A stretch of 64,000 nt of DNA from Myxococcus stipitatus (GTDB lineage Bacteria; Myxococcota; Myxococcia; Myxococcales; Myxococcaceae): assembly GCF_037414475.1 (NCBI RefSeq), contig NZ_CP147913.1:1612001-1676000 (forward strand), read 5' to 3'. A program made the position numbers and the translations under genes. The notes beneath the pieces were generated by a model. That model saw only the letters and a list, made by a program, of their open reading frames with translations. It was not told the origin of the DNA and ran no database searches. This document shows positions 56,769 to 64,000 of the stretch, one piece after another (within the stretch, counting starts at the first letter, position 1; the number at the start of each line of letters is the position of its first letter).

Positions 56769-57401
56769 ATGCGTATCCCCATGCCCCTGACACTCGTCTT
56801 CGCCCTCGGCGCACTGTCCTCCCATGCCAAGGACCCCGCGCTCGGCGCGACGACCTTCACCGCCTATGAAGCCTTCCTCAGCCCCGCACAGGAGCCCGGC
56901 GAGGAGTCCGAAACGCCCAAGCTCCTCCAGAAGAGCCTGGGGGCCACCGCGCCCTCCACGCCGAGGGAGCAGCGCAAGTCCCGAGGCCACGGCGTGCTGC
57001 GCTTCTCCAAGGACCTGACCCGCGCCGTCGTCGAGGTCGAGATGACAGGCGTCAACCCCGACGACATCCTCATGTTCCACATCCACTGCGGTCCGCCAGG
57101 CGTCCTGGGCCCCGTGGTGGTGGACTTCGGCGAGGTGGGCAACCTGTCGAAGACGCTCGCCAACGGACGCTGGACCGTGGAGTTGACCAACGCGAACGTC
57201 ACCTTCGTCAAGGACATGAAGGGCATGAAGTCCGGGCTCCCGGAGAGCTGTCCGGCGGAGCTGGGCTTCCTCGCCCAGACGCGAACCCTCGCGGGCCTGG
57301 AATCACTCGCACGCAAGGGCGTGCTCTACTTCAACCTGCACACCAAGGCGCATACCTACTACGGAGAGATGCGCGGGCAGCTCTACGCCGCCCACCCCTG
57401 A
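56769..57401 (+). CDS. Exported CHRD-domain-like protein
   Basis: 210 residues. Signal peptide ending near SHAKDP. It carries GVLRFSKDLTRAVVEVEMTG, MFHIHCGPPGVLGPVVVDFG and YFNLHTKAHTYYGEMRGQL, the three conserved stretches of CHRD domains (HIH and NLHT histidine positions). Role of the family is unclear; possibly metal or polysaccharide binding. Confidence 0.83.
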   Translation: MRIPMPLTLVFALGALSSHAKDPALGATTFTAYEAFLSPAQEPGEESETPKLLQKSLGATAPSTPREQRKSRGHGVLRFSKDLTRAVVEVEMTGVNPDDILMFHIHCGPPGVLGPVVVDFGEVGNLSKTLANGRWTVELTNANVTFVKDMKGMKSGLPESCPAELGFLAQTRTLAGLESLARKGVLYFNLHTKAHTYYGEMRGQLYAAHP

Positions 57402-57429
57402 GCACCCCAAGTGCCGAGGACGCCGCGAG

Positions 57430-58032
57430 TCACTGCGCCTTGCGGCTGAAGATCGCCACAATCGTGCGGGCGAGCTCCTCCTTGGCATCCGCCGCGGTGA
57501 CGTCTCCCATCGCGGCGGCCTTCGACAGCGCTTCAGCGGCGCCCAGCATGGCCCAGAGGCTGGCCGTGCCAGGCGCGCCCCCCTTCGAGAGGGGCGCGAG
57601 CGCGACACGGCACTTCTCCATGAACGCGGCCTGATAGGCGCGCTTGGTCGCCTCCAACTCCGGGGAGCCCGCCAAGGCCGCCAGCACGTCGGGAATCTCC
57701 CGCCCCTGGGTGAGCACGCAGTCCACATAGGCCGAGGCAATCACCCCCGCCATCTTCGCCAGCGTCGGTCCGCGCGCGGCGAGCGCCGCATCCATGATGG
57801 CCGTCTGCCGTCGATCAAACTCTTCGTAGAGCGCGACCAGCAGGCCGTTGCGCGTTCCGAAGTGATCATACACCACCGGCTTCGTCACCTCCGCCTGCTC
57901 CGCGAGCCGCCCGAGCGTCAATGCGTCCGTGCCTTCGTCGCGGATGATTCGCCACGACACATCCAGAAGCTGCTGAAGCCGTTCTTCCCGGGTGAGGCGG
58001 AGCCGGCGCGGCGATGGCGGTTGGGTTGACAT
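57430..58032 (-). CDS. TetR-family regulator
   Basis: 200 residues from the ATG at 58032. N-terminal helix-turn-helix (TLGRLAEQAEVTKPVVYDHF). The start codon lies immediately beside an operator-like palindrome, which fits autoregulation and control of the divergent MFS gene. Confidence 0.92.
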   Translation of the reverse strand: MSTQPPSPRRLRLTREERLQQLLDVSWRIIRDEGTDALTLGRLAEQAEVTKPVVYDHFGTRNGLLVALYEEFDRRQTAIMDAALAARGPTLAKMAGVIASAYVDCVLTQGREIPDVLAALAGSPELEATKRAYQAAFMEKCRVALAPLSKGGAPGTASLWAMLGAAEALSKAAAMGDVTAADAKEELARTIVAIFSRKAQ

Positions 58033-58033
58033 T

Positions 58034-58070
58034 GCTATATACCAAAAGTAGGTTACTAAAAGTATATAGC
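58034..58070. promoter_or_regulatory. Operator region shared by tetR and the MFS gene
   Basis: GCTATATAC (58034-58042) and GTATATAGC (58062-58070) form a 9-bp perfect inverted repeat; TATATA could also serve as a -10. A TTGACA (58026-58031) touches the left arm. The arrangement suits repression of both genes by TetR. Confidence 0.6.
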
Positions 58071-58151
58071 GGCGCGGGCCGGACTTCAATCCACTGGAGC
58101 CATCCAGGCGGAGGAGGCGGTCTTGCGCCCTGTGCCCAGGGACATCCGCCC

Positions 58152-59654
58152 ATGACAACCGCTGTCGCCCAACCGTCACGTCTACGGCCGTGGTTTGGCC
58201 TCTTCACCGTTCTGAGCCTCGTGCTGCTCGTCGCGATGGACGGCTCGGTGCTCTACCTCGCCATGCCGCGCATCACCTCCGCGCTCAGCCCAAGCGCGGA
58301 CCAGACGCTTTGGATCCTCGACATCTATGGCTTCGTGGTCGGCTCCCTGCTGGTCACCTTCGGCAACATCGGCGACCGGTATGGCCGCCTGCGGCTCATC
58401 ATGGTGGGGGCGAGCATCTTCGGCCTCGGCTCGTTGGGCGCGGCCTTCGCCCCCTCTCCCGCGGTTCTCATCGCCTGCCGGGCACTGATGGGCCTGGGTG
58501 GGGCCACGCTGCTGCCCTCGGGCCTCGCCATAATCAGCGCGCTGTTCCCCGACGCCCGTGAACGCGCGCAGGCCATCAGCATCTTCGCAGCCACCTTCGC
58601 CGCGGGGTTCGCCATCGGGCCGATGTTGGGCGGAATGCTGCTCCAGTCCTTCGATTGGGGCGTCGTCTTCCTCATCAATGTCCCCGTCGTGCTCGCCTTC
58701 CTGCTGGCGGCGCCCGTCTTCCTCAAGGACGTGCGCTCGACGAGCCATGGCCGCATCGACGTGATGAGCCTGCTGCTGTCCTTCGTGGGCATCCTCCTCT
58801 TCACCTGGTCGGTGAAGACAGGGGCCGTTCATGGCCTGGGAGGAGACCAGCTGGCGGTTGGCGGGGTCGGCGTCGCCGCGCTGGCTGGGTTCGTGATGAG
58901 ACAGACACGGCTCGAGCATCCGCTGCTCGACCTCGGCCTCTTCCGAGACCCGGTGTTCGCCATTGCCATCCTCACCGGGCTGCTGTCGCTCGTCGTCTGG
59001 TCCGCCACGGGATACCTCATGGGAATCTATCTGCAGTCGGTGCTCGGCCATCCGGTCTTCACCGCCGCGATGTTGACCCTGCCCGGAGCCGTCGTCCTGA
59101 CGGCGGCCTGTGTCTGGACCAGCAGGCTCGTGGAGCGCATCGGCCGCAAGGCGGCGCTGGTGGCGACCCATCTGTTGATTGGCGGAGGCGTGCTCCTGTT
59201 CCTCCTCACCGGCATCGACGCGGGCGCGGCGGTCTTCATCGCCTCGAGCGTGATTGCTGGCATCGGATACGGGCTCTCGTTCAGCCTGGTCGCCGAAATC
59301 GCGGTGTCCGCTGTCCCCATGGAACGGGCCGGCGCGGCCGGGGCCATCGCGGAGACGAGCAATGAGCTGGGCAACGCGCTTGGAATCTCGCTGCTCGGCT
59401 CGGTCGCGGCCATCTGCTTCCGGCTCTACGGTCCAGGCGTCGCGGGGACCTTGAATGAAACCCTGGCGCACCCGAGCCTGACACCGCACACCGTGCTGCA
59501 AGCCAAACAGGCGTTCCTCACGGGCCTGCATGTCGCGGTGGGCATTGGCGGAGCGATGATGCTCCTCGTCGGACTCCTGGCCTGGCTGTGGTTGCCGCGA
59601 AAGCTCCCAGAACAAGCTGTTGCCCATCTGGAGCACCGGCTTGCCAGGGAATGA
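58152..59654 (+). CDS. MFS drug-efflux transporter, DHA2 (EmrB/QacA) type
   Basis: 500 residues from the ATG at 58152, about 14 hydrophobic segments. Motif A-like GNIGDRYGRLRLIMVG between helices 2 and 3, and LDIYGFVVGSLLVTFG as in DHA2 members. The divergent TetR gene with its operator strongly suggests an inducible multidrug/antiseptic pump. Confidence 0.92.
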   Translation: MTTAVAQPSRLRPWFGLFTVLSLVLLVAMDGSVLYLAMPRITSALSPSADQTLWILDIYGFVVGSLLVTFGNIGDRYGRLRLIMVGASIFGLGSLGAAFAPSPAVLIACRALMGLGGATLLPSGLAIISALFPDARERAQAISIFAATFAAGFAIGPMLGGMLLQSFDWGVVFLINVPVVLAFLLAAPVFLKDVRSTSHGRIDVMSLLLSFVGILLFTWSVKTGAVHGLGGDQLAVGGVGVAALAGFVMRQTRLEHPLLDLGLFRDPVFAIAILTGLLSLVVWSATGYLMGIYLQSVLGHPVFTAAMLTLPGAVVLTAACVWTSRLVERIGRKAALVATHLLIGGGVLLFLLTGIDAGAAVFIASSVIAGIGYGLSFSLVAEIAVSAVPMERAGAAGAIAETSNELGNALGISLLGSVAAICFRLYGPGVAGTLNETLAHPSLTPHTVLQAKQAFLTGLHVAVGIGGAMMLLVGLLAWLWLPRKLPEQAVAHLEHRLARE

Positions 59655-59669
59655 CGCCAGAAGTCATCG

Positions 59670-59710
59670 TCATTTCATATGAACCCAAACCAGATGAAGA
59701 TCTGAAATGA
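59670..59710 (+). promoter_or_regulatory. AT-rich palindromic region
   Basis: TCATTTCA (59670-59677) and TGAAATGA (59703-59710) are inverted repeats, and TTCATATGAA (59674-59683) is a perfect 10-bp palindrome. AT-rich in a GC-rich genome: likely promoter or operator for the gene at 59779. Confidence 0.5.
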
Positions 59711-59778
59711 AGTGCTCATACGGTCCGTGCGCATGCAAAAGCGCCTGCCCTTCTCCCAGGGCTCCTTCCACCAAAGGC

Positions 59779-61041
59779 ATGGCCGTGAAACGACGATTGG
59801 CATTGCTCCTGTCGGGGCTCGCCCTGGCTGCGTGTTCCGAACCCGAACCCAGCGAGAACGAGCAGTCCGCATCCCTTGCGCAACCCTTGCCTGGAGACCC
59901 CATCTGCAAGTGGTTGCCCGCCACCGCGACCCAGCTCCCCACCGCACCCGCGAGGCGCTTCACGGGCCTCGCGAGCTCCCGCACGGGAGCGTCTCTCGCC
60001 GCGGGCGACTTGAATGGAGATGGCATTCCCGAGCTCGTCATTGGAGCGCCGGGCATCTCCACCACGACGACGCTCAAGGGTTATGCCCACGTCGTTCCCC
60101 TCGTTCCGCCCGCGACGCCGCCCCAGACCAACCTCTTGGACATCCGCTTCTACTCGACGCGTCTACCCGGGCGCCGCGGAACTCTGCGAGGCCACCCCAG
60201 CGGCGGAGATCGACAACAACTGCGACGGGTTGAAGGGGGATGAACCGGGCAACAATCCACTCAATCCCAAGGACTGGGTCCTGGACCTGGATGGAGACAG
60301 GGCGGTCTATCTCAGCAGCGCGCAGCAACGGTGCGCGCCGCCAGCGAGCTCGGGCTGGATTGAGTACACGCCCGACGTGGGTCAGGAGTGCGAGGCGCCT
60401 CCCGGAAACCCGGACCCGACCTACACGACGGACAACGACGCCTCCATCTTCCTGGGCGCCCCCGAGGTTGGTACCCGGACGCGGAGGGGGACGGCTATGG
60501 CAATGGCGCGGTGAGCGCCGTGGCGTCGTGTGCTTCTCGGGGGCCGGGCTACGTGAGCAACCGCCCGGACTGCAACGACAGCAACGCCAACATCAGCCCC
60601 GCGCAGGCGGAGGTGTGTGAAGCGGGCGCCTTCTCCGGCCAGGTGGACAATGACTGCGACGGGGACAAGAACGACGTGGATCCGGAGCTTCCCGCGGGCA
60701 GCAGCGGGACTCGGCTCTGGTACGGCGACGGGGACAATGATGGCCACGCGGGGCCCGGCTTCAAGCTGCGCTGGTGCGTCAACCCCACGAACCTGGTGGA
60801 CCCCGCGACGGGCAATGTCCTGGTGCAGGGGACCTATCTCGCCACCGAACCGGATGACTGCAATGACGCCCACTCCGGCATCATCCAGCGGTTGATCTGG
60901 TACGAGGACCGGGATGGTGACGGCTGCGGCAACCCGCTCACCGGCCGCGAGGCGTGTGGCTCGCCCGCGGGCTGTGGGTTCCCCTTCGTCACCAACAACA
61001 AGGACACCAGCGACAGCAACCCGGCGGACTGCCGGCCCTGA
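59779..61041 (+). pseudogene. Degraded MopE/FG-GAP lipoprotein gene
   Basis: ATG 59779 starts a lipoprotein (lipobox LALAAC, Cys19) with an FG-GAP calcium motif (GDLNGDGIPELVIGAPG). The frame changes near 60160 (to +1) and again near 60470 (back). In the three pieces are MopE-type metal-binding phrases: EIDNNCDGLKGDE, then WYPDAEGDGYGNG, CNDSNANISPAQAEVCEAG, DNDCDGDKNDVDP. Sense segments join abruptly (IRFYSTR to VYPGAAELC; LGAPEV to WYPDAEGDG), suggesting deletions inside repeats plus frameshifts. Total would be some 420 residues if read across shifts. Confidence 0.65.
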
Positions 61042-61065
61042 CGTAGGCCCGCACCGAGTCAGCAA

Positions 61066-61102
61066 GGGTCCTCCGGGAGCAGCCAGTCCTCGCGGAGGAC
61101 CC
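61066..61102. terminator. Bidirectional terminator
   Basis: 10-bp perfect stem (61066-61075 with 61093-61102) with a 17-base loop, between the MopE remnant and the convergent dehydratase gene. Confidence 0.55.
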
Positions 61103-61194
61103 GGCTCGAGCCGCGCCCTCCTGGCGCGCTTGGTGCCACACACGCCCGTGGAGACGCCGGGATTCGCTCCGAGGCGTCGGTATCTCTGCTCGGT

Positions 61195-62115
61195 TCAGCG
61201 CTCCCGGCGACTCAAGGTCTGGAGGTATTCAACGGTCGCGGTGACTCCCCCGCAGACAATCACCGCGATGCATGACGCGGCGGCCAGCACGGGTGATGCC
61301 GTATCGAGCGCGGCCAGCGCGGCTCCGCACGCGGGCTCCACCAGCATCCGGTGCTCATCGAGGAGCCGAAGAGAGGCCGCCACCGCCGCGGCATCGGACA
61401 CGACGACATTCTCGACCGAATGGCGCGTCGCCCACTCCACCGCCGCATCGCAAGGCCGCTTCGCGCCAAGAGATGTGGCGATGCTCGTAATCGCGGCCAG
61501 TTCGACGGGCCGGCCCTGCTTGAGCGAACGCACATAACAATCCGCGCCTTCGGTCTCGGCCGCCACGACGGGCACATCACTCCACCCATTGCACGCCATC
61601 CCTTCGAGCACGCCGCACAACAACCCGCCCCCGCCGACCGCCAGCACGACCGCGTCCGGCTTCGGTCCTGTCGCGGCCATCTCGTCGACCATGGTTGCGT
61701 GGCCCCGCCACAACATCGGGTCGTCGAACGGATGCACGAACGCGTCGTGCGGGCCCATCACGGATTGCGCGAACGTGTTCGCCTCCGCCCAGGACGCGCC
61801 GTGGACGAGCAACTCCGCGCCTTCGGAGCGAATCAGGTCACGCGCACGCGCGGACGTGCTCTCCGGAACAACGACGAGCACGGGAACACCGAGCTCGCGG
61901 CCCGAATAGGCGACCGCGATGCCCGCGTTTCCACCCGACGATGACACGAAACGGCGGGCTCCCGCCTTGTGCCGTGCCTCGCAGACGGCACCGACTCCGC
62001 GGAGCTTGAACGAGCCCGACGGCTGCAAAGCATCGAGCTTGAAGAGGACGTCTTTGCCGAGCCTGCGGGACGCGGCTCGCGAACGAATGTACGGCGTCTG
62101 GATATGGAGTGGCAT
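61195..62115 (-). CDS. PLP-dependent serine/threonine dehydratase
   Basis: 306 residues from the ATG at 62115 (a GTG at 62145 would add 10). PSGSFKLRG with Lys37 as the PLP Schiff-base residue, SSGGNAG for the substrate loop, and GGGGLLCG for the phosphate cup. The beginning MPLHIQTPYIRS is like eukaryotic-type serine/threonine dehydratases (SDS/SDSL). No ACT domain, so not the regulated biosynthetic form. Divergent from a LysR gene. Confidence 0.9.
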   Translation of the reverse strand: MPLHIQTPYIRSRAASRRLGKDVLFKLDALQPSGSFKLRGVGAVCEARHKAGARRFVSSSGGNAGIAVAYSGRELGVPVLVVVPESTSARARDLIRSEGAELLVHGASWAEANTFAQSVMGPHDAFVHPFDDPMLWRGHATMVDEMAATGPKPDAVVLAVGGGGLLCGVLEGMACNGWSDVPVVAAETEGADCYVRSLKQGRPVELAAITSIATSLGAKRPCDAAVEWATRHSVENVVVSDAAAVAASLRLLDEHRMLVEPACGAALAALDTASPVLAAASCIAVIVCGGVTATVEYLQTLSRRER

Positions 62116-62193
62116 GTGACGAGGCACCGGCGGGTCGAGTGACACCCGTCAACGTAAGCCCCACCCTCCATGCTTCCCAATACTATCGAATGC

Positions 62194-62213
62194 CCCAGGC
62201 CATGCTTCCTGGG
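62194..62213. promoter_or_regulatory. LysR-type operator candidate
   Basis: CCCAGG (62194-62199) and CCTGGG (62208-62213) with 8 bases between, in the dehydratase-LysR divergent region. Confidence 0.45.
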
Positions 62214-62225
62214 TATACCGAAGGG

Positions 62226-63152
62226 ATGGACAGTCACAGCCTGCGGCGGGTCGAGTTGCGTCACCTGCGCTACTTCGTGGCGGTCGCGGAAGCCGGCAGC
62301 ATGATGGCCGGGGCCCGCGCCATCGGGATTGCACAGCCCGCGCTCTCCCGGCAGATCCGCGAGCTCGAGGAGGTGCTCGGCACCCCGCTCCTGGTCCGCC
62401 GTTCGACTGGAATCTCCCTCACGGCGGCCGGCGCGAGCTTTCTGCGGGACGCGACGCGCCTGCTCACGGAGCTGGAGAGCAGCCGTGAGCGTGCGCTGCG
62501 CAGCGCGGCCGGGCAGTTGGGCGAGCTGCGTCTCGGCGTGCTGCCGAACTACTTCCCGCTGCCGGTGGTGTCGAGCGTCCTCAAGACCTTCCGGAAGACG
62601 TGCCCCGACGTCATGTTGTCGGTGACGCCCATGCTGTCGGCCGGGCAGGCGGCGGCCATCACTCGCGGCGAGCTCGATGGCGGCATCATGGCGTGGCGGC
62701 AGGACGAGGCGCCGCATCTGTCGGGCGTCCGGCTGCTTCGCGACCGGTTCGTGCTCGCGATGCTGGCCACGCCAGGACAGCGCTTTCGCGCCCCCCGCCG
62801 CCTGGCCGAACTCGCGGGCGCGCCGTTCATCTGGTTCGACCCGCAGCGGTCCGCGGCGCATCACCGGTTCCTGCGCGAGCAGTGCCAGCGGGCCGGTTTC
62901 ACGCCACACATCGGCCAGGTCGGCAGCGACATCCCGACGCTCATCGGCCTCGTCGCGGCCGGGATGGGCTATGCGTTCGTCCCGGAGAGCACCGCCCCTA
63001 CGTGCCCCCGCACCGTGCGCCTGGTTGCGCTCGACGAACTCGCGGGCCGCTTCGACGTCGAGTTTGTCTACGACGGGCAAAAGGACTCACCCGTCGTCCA
63101 GCAATTCCTCACGGCGCTGCGTACCACGGCCCAAGGCCTGGGACAAAAATGA
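62226..63152 (+). CDS. LysR-family regulator of the divergent dehydratase
   Basis: 308 residues from the ATG at 62226. The winged-helix phrase RHLRYFVAVAEAGSMMAGAR and LSRQIRELEEVLGTPLLVRR are LysR-typical. Divergent from the dehydratase gene, the usual LysR/target pair; PLP-enzyme substrates such as serine or threonine are plausible co-inducers (inference). Confidence 0.93.
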   Translation: MDSHSLRRVELRHLRYFVAVAEAGSMMAGARAIGIAQPALSRQIRELEEVLGTPLLVRRSTGISLTAAGASFLRDATRLLTELESSRERALRSAAGQLGELRLGVLPNYFPLPVVSSVLKTFRKTCPDVMLSVTPMLSAGQAAAITRGELDGGIMAWRQDEAPHLSGVRLLRDRFVLAMLATPGQRFRAPRRLAELAGAPFIWFDPQRSAAHHRFLREQCQRAGFTPHIGQVGSDIPTLIGLVAAGMGYAFVPESTAPTCPRTVRLVALDELAGRFDVEFVYDGQKDSPVVQQFLTALRTTAQGLGQK

Positions 63153-63205
63153 CTCCCAATCCAAGTCTTCGAATCACAGCGGCCACGCATCCCCGGGCCC
63201 GTATC

Positions 63206-63232
63206 GCCTGAGGTAACCTCTTCACCTCGGGC
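63206..63232 (+). terminator. Terminator after the LysR gene
   Basis: 9-bp stem with one G-T pair (63206-63214 with 63224-63232), loop of 9. Confidence 0.5.
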
Positions 63233-63296
63233 GAAACGGCGCTCCATCGGACACGCTCACCCGAGGGTTGTCCCATCCCCACGGAGGAGAAGACAG

Positions 63297-63785
63297 ATGG
63301 CGAAGCAGACTCGAAGCTCGATGATGATGCTGGTCCTGGGGTGCATGCTGGGTTGCATGGCCTCGCCCGCAGGAGAGGAATCCCTGGCGAGCGCCCGGCA
63401 ACACGTCGTGGGAGCCTATTGCGACGCGACAATCCCGTGCGGCTTCAACGAGCACTGTGCCGTCGACAATACCTGCCAGCGAAACCCCAACCCCTGCAGT
63501 GGAATCATCTGCGGTTGGGGAGAACATTGTCTGGATGGTCTCTGTGTCCCCGAAAGCCTCCCCAGCAGCTGTCAGGACACCTTCGACTGCGACCCCGGCG
63601 AGGCCTGCGTCAATGGCCTGTGTCAGACAGGCGTGCAGAGCCCCTGTACGGACAACTCGCAATGCCATTGGACTGAGTACTGCAACGCCTTCGGCCGCTG
63701 CGTGCACGCCGAATGCGCCGTGAACGATGAATGCGCCCCTGGAGAGCGCTGCTCCAACAACATGTGCGTCCCGGGTGAATCCTAG
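63297..63785 (+). CDS. Cys-rich secreted protein
   Basis: 162 residues, ATG preceded by GGAGGAGAAG. Signal sequence with LGCMLGC (possible lipobox). The mature part has about 20 Cys in repeats of the form C-x(5)-C-x(5)-C-x(5)-C with phrases CGFNEHC, CGWGEHC, CDPGEAC, CAPGERC. This resembles the Dickkopf/EB-type disulfide-rich modules seen in myxobacterial surface proteins. Function unknown. Confidence 0.85.
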   Translation: MAKQTRSSMMMLVLGCMLGCMASPAGEESLASARQHVVGAYCDATIPCGFNEHCAVDNTCQRNPNPCSGIICGWGEHCLDGLCVPESLPSSCQDTFDCDPGEACVNGLCQTGVQSPCTDNSQCHWTEYCNAFGRCVHAECAVNDECAPGERCSNNMCVPGES

Positions 63786-63815
63786 GCAGCACCTGCCGAC
63801 GAAAGGAGCGCGGCA

Positions 63816-64000
63816 CTGAGCTCACGGGAACCCTCCAGAGAGACGGCGCATCCGGGATGGTGGGTGGCGGTGATTCCGCCGCTGACGGCCTGGATGCTCG
63901 GCCCCGCGGGGTTTCTCGAAGCGGAGCGCTTCTTCTGGCCGAAGGCACTTATCGTGGCCGCCGCGGTCTGTGTCCTGGCGGCCCGGAGGCTGTTCTCTTC
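63816..64000 (+). CDS. Membrane-protein gene, 3' end outside window
   Basis: A frame without stops from 63786 to the window end. The best ribosome site, AAAGGAG (63802-63808), is 7 bases before a CTG codon at 63816, which would be a rare start; no ATG, GTG or TTG lies upstream of it. The translation has two hydrophobic stretches (WWVAVIPPLTAWMLGPAGF and ALIVAAAVCVLAARRLF). It may begin an O-antigen-ligase-like or similar polytopic protein, but too little is visible to tell. Confidence 0.45.
   Translation, partial: MSSREPSRETAHPGWWVAVIPPLTAWMLGPAGFLEAERFFWPKALIVAAAVCVLAARRLFS

Overview
The window is GC-rich, densely packed chromosome from a myxobacterium, most likely family Myxococcaceae (Myxococcus/Corallococcus type). 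The evidence is an mglB-mglA pair whose MglA residue numbering matches the Myxococcus xanthus protein, several proteins with the myxobacterial AgmX/PglI-type (TonB-like) C-terminal domain, a HRDxSPxN-type Ser/Thr kinase, an M57 HEIGH metalloprotease, MopE-like metal-binding sequences and many lipoproteins. No insertion sequence, integrase, phage gene or CRISPR array was seen.

Region 1 (1-12.4 kb) is housekeeping: the end of a TPR membrane protein, then serS, four serine tRNAs, tRNA-Arg(ACG), tadA, the small SRP RNA (ffs), dnaX, ybaB and recR. The order serS / tRNA-Ser / tadA / ffs / dnaX / ybaB / recR is the one known from Bacillus. Here it is interrupted by a GT22-type mannosyltransferase gene and a PYROXD2-like flavoprotein gene. 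dnaX is split over two frames, giving a 404-residue gamma-like product and a tau extension in the +1 frame.

Region 2 (12.4-32 kb) is cell-envelope machinery. A minus-strand operon encodes an exported probable beta-barrel protein with carboxypeptidase-regulatory-like repeats, a FecR lipoprotein, and a Ser/Thr kinase with a periplasmic TonB-like tail. Divergent from it run mglB-mglA and a tightly coupled operon of six envelope genes resembling the Glt/Nfs gliding and sporulation complexes: two periplasmic proteins, a 1124-residue TPR protein, a TPR lipoprotein, a small exported protein, and a membrane protein with an FHA-like and a TonB-like domain. It ends with a coiled-coil protein, a WzpB-like outer-membrane barrel and the WzaB-like class 3 polysaccharide export lipoprotein. 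Together these suggest a GTPase-linked envelope complex tied to polysaccharide export.

Region 3 (32-47.6 kb) is accessory: an IRED-like reductase with a divergent HxlR regulator, an M57 protease with three zinc-ribbon-like repeats, an AAA_28 ATPase, a 785-residue helical-repeat exported protein, a secreted protein made of two near-identical halves, lipoproteins, two hydrolases, an AraC/SDR divergent pair, a truncated DUF418 gene and a gene with a frameshift at its 5' end.

Region 4 (47.6-64 kb) is also accessory: a lipoprotein, a stand-alone condensation-domain protein, a YCII protein, an ADOP-type ABC permease, a GlxA-type regulator, a DUF6151-like protein, two LysR regulators, a CHRD-like protein, a TetR/MFS efflux pair with a clear operator, a degraded MopE-like gene, a PLP dehydratase, a Cys-rich secreted protein and the start of a membrane-protein gene cut by the window end.
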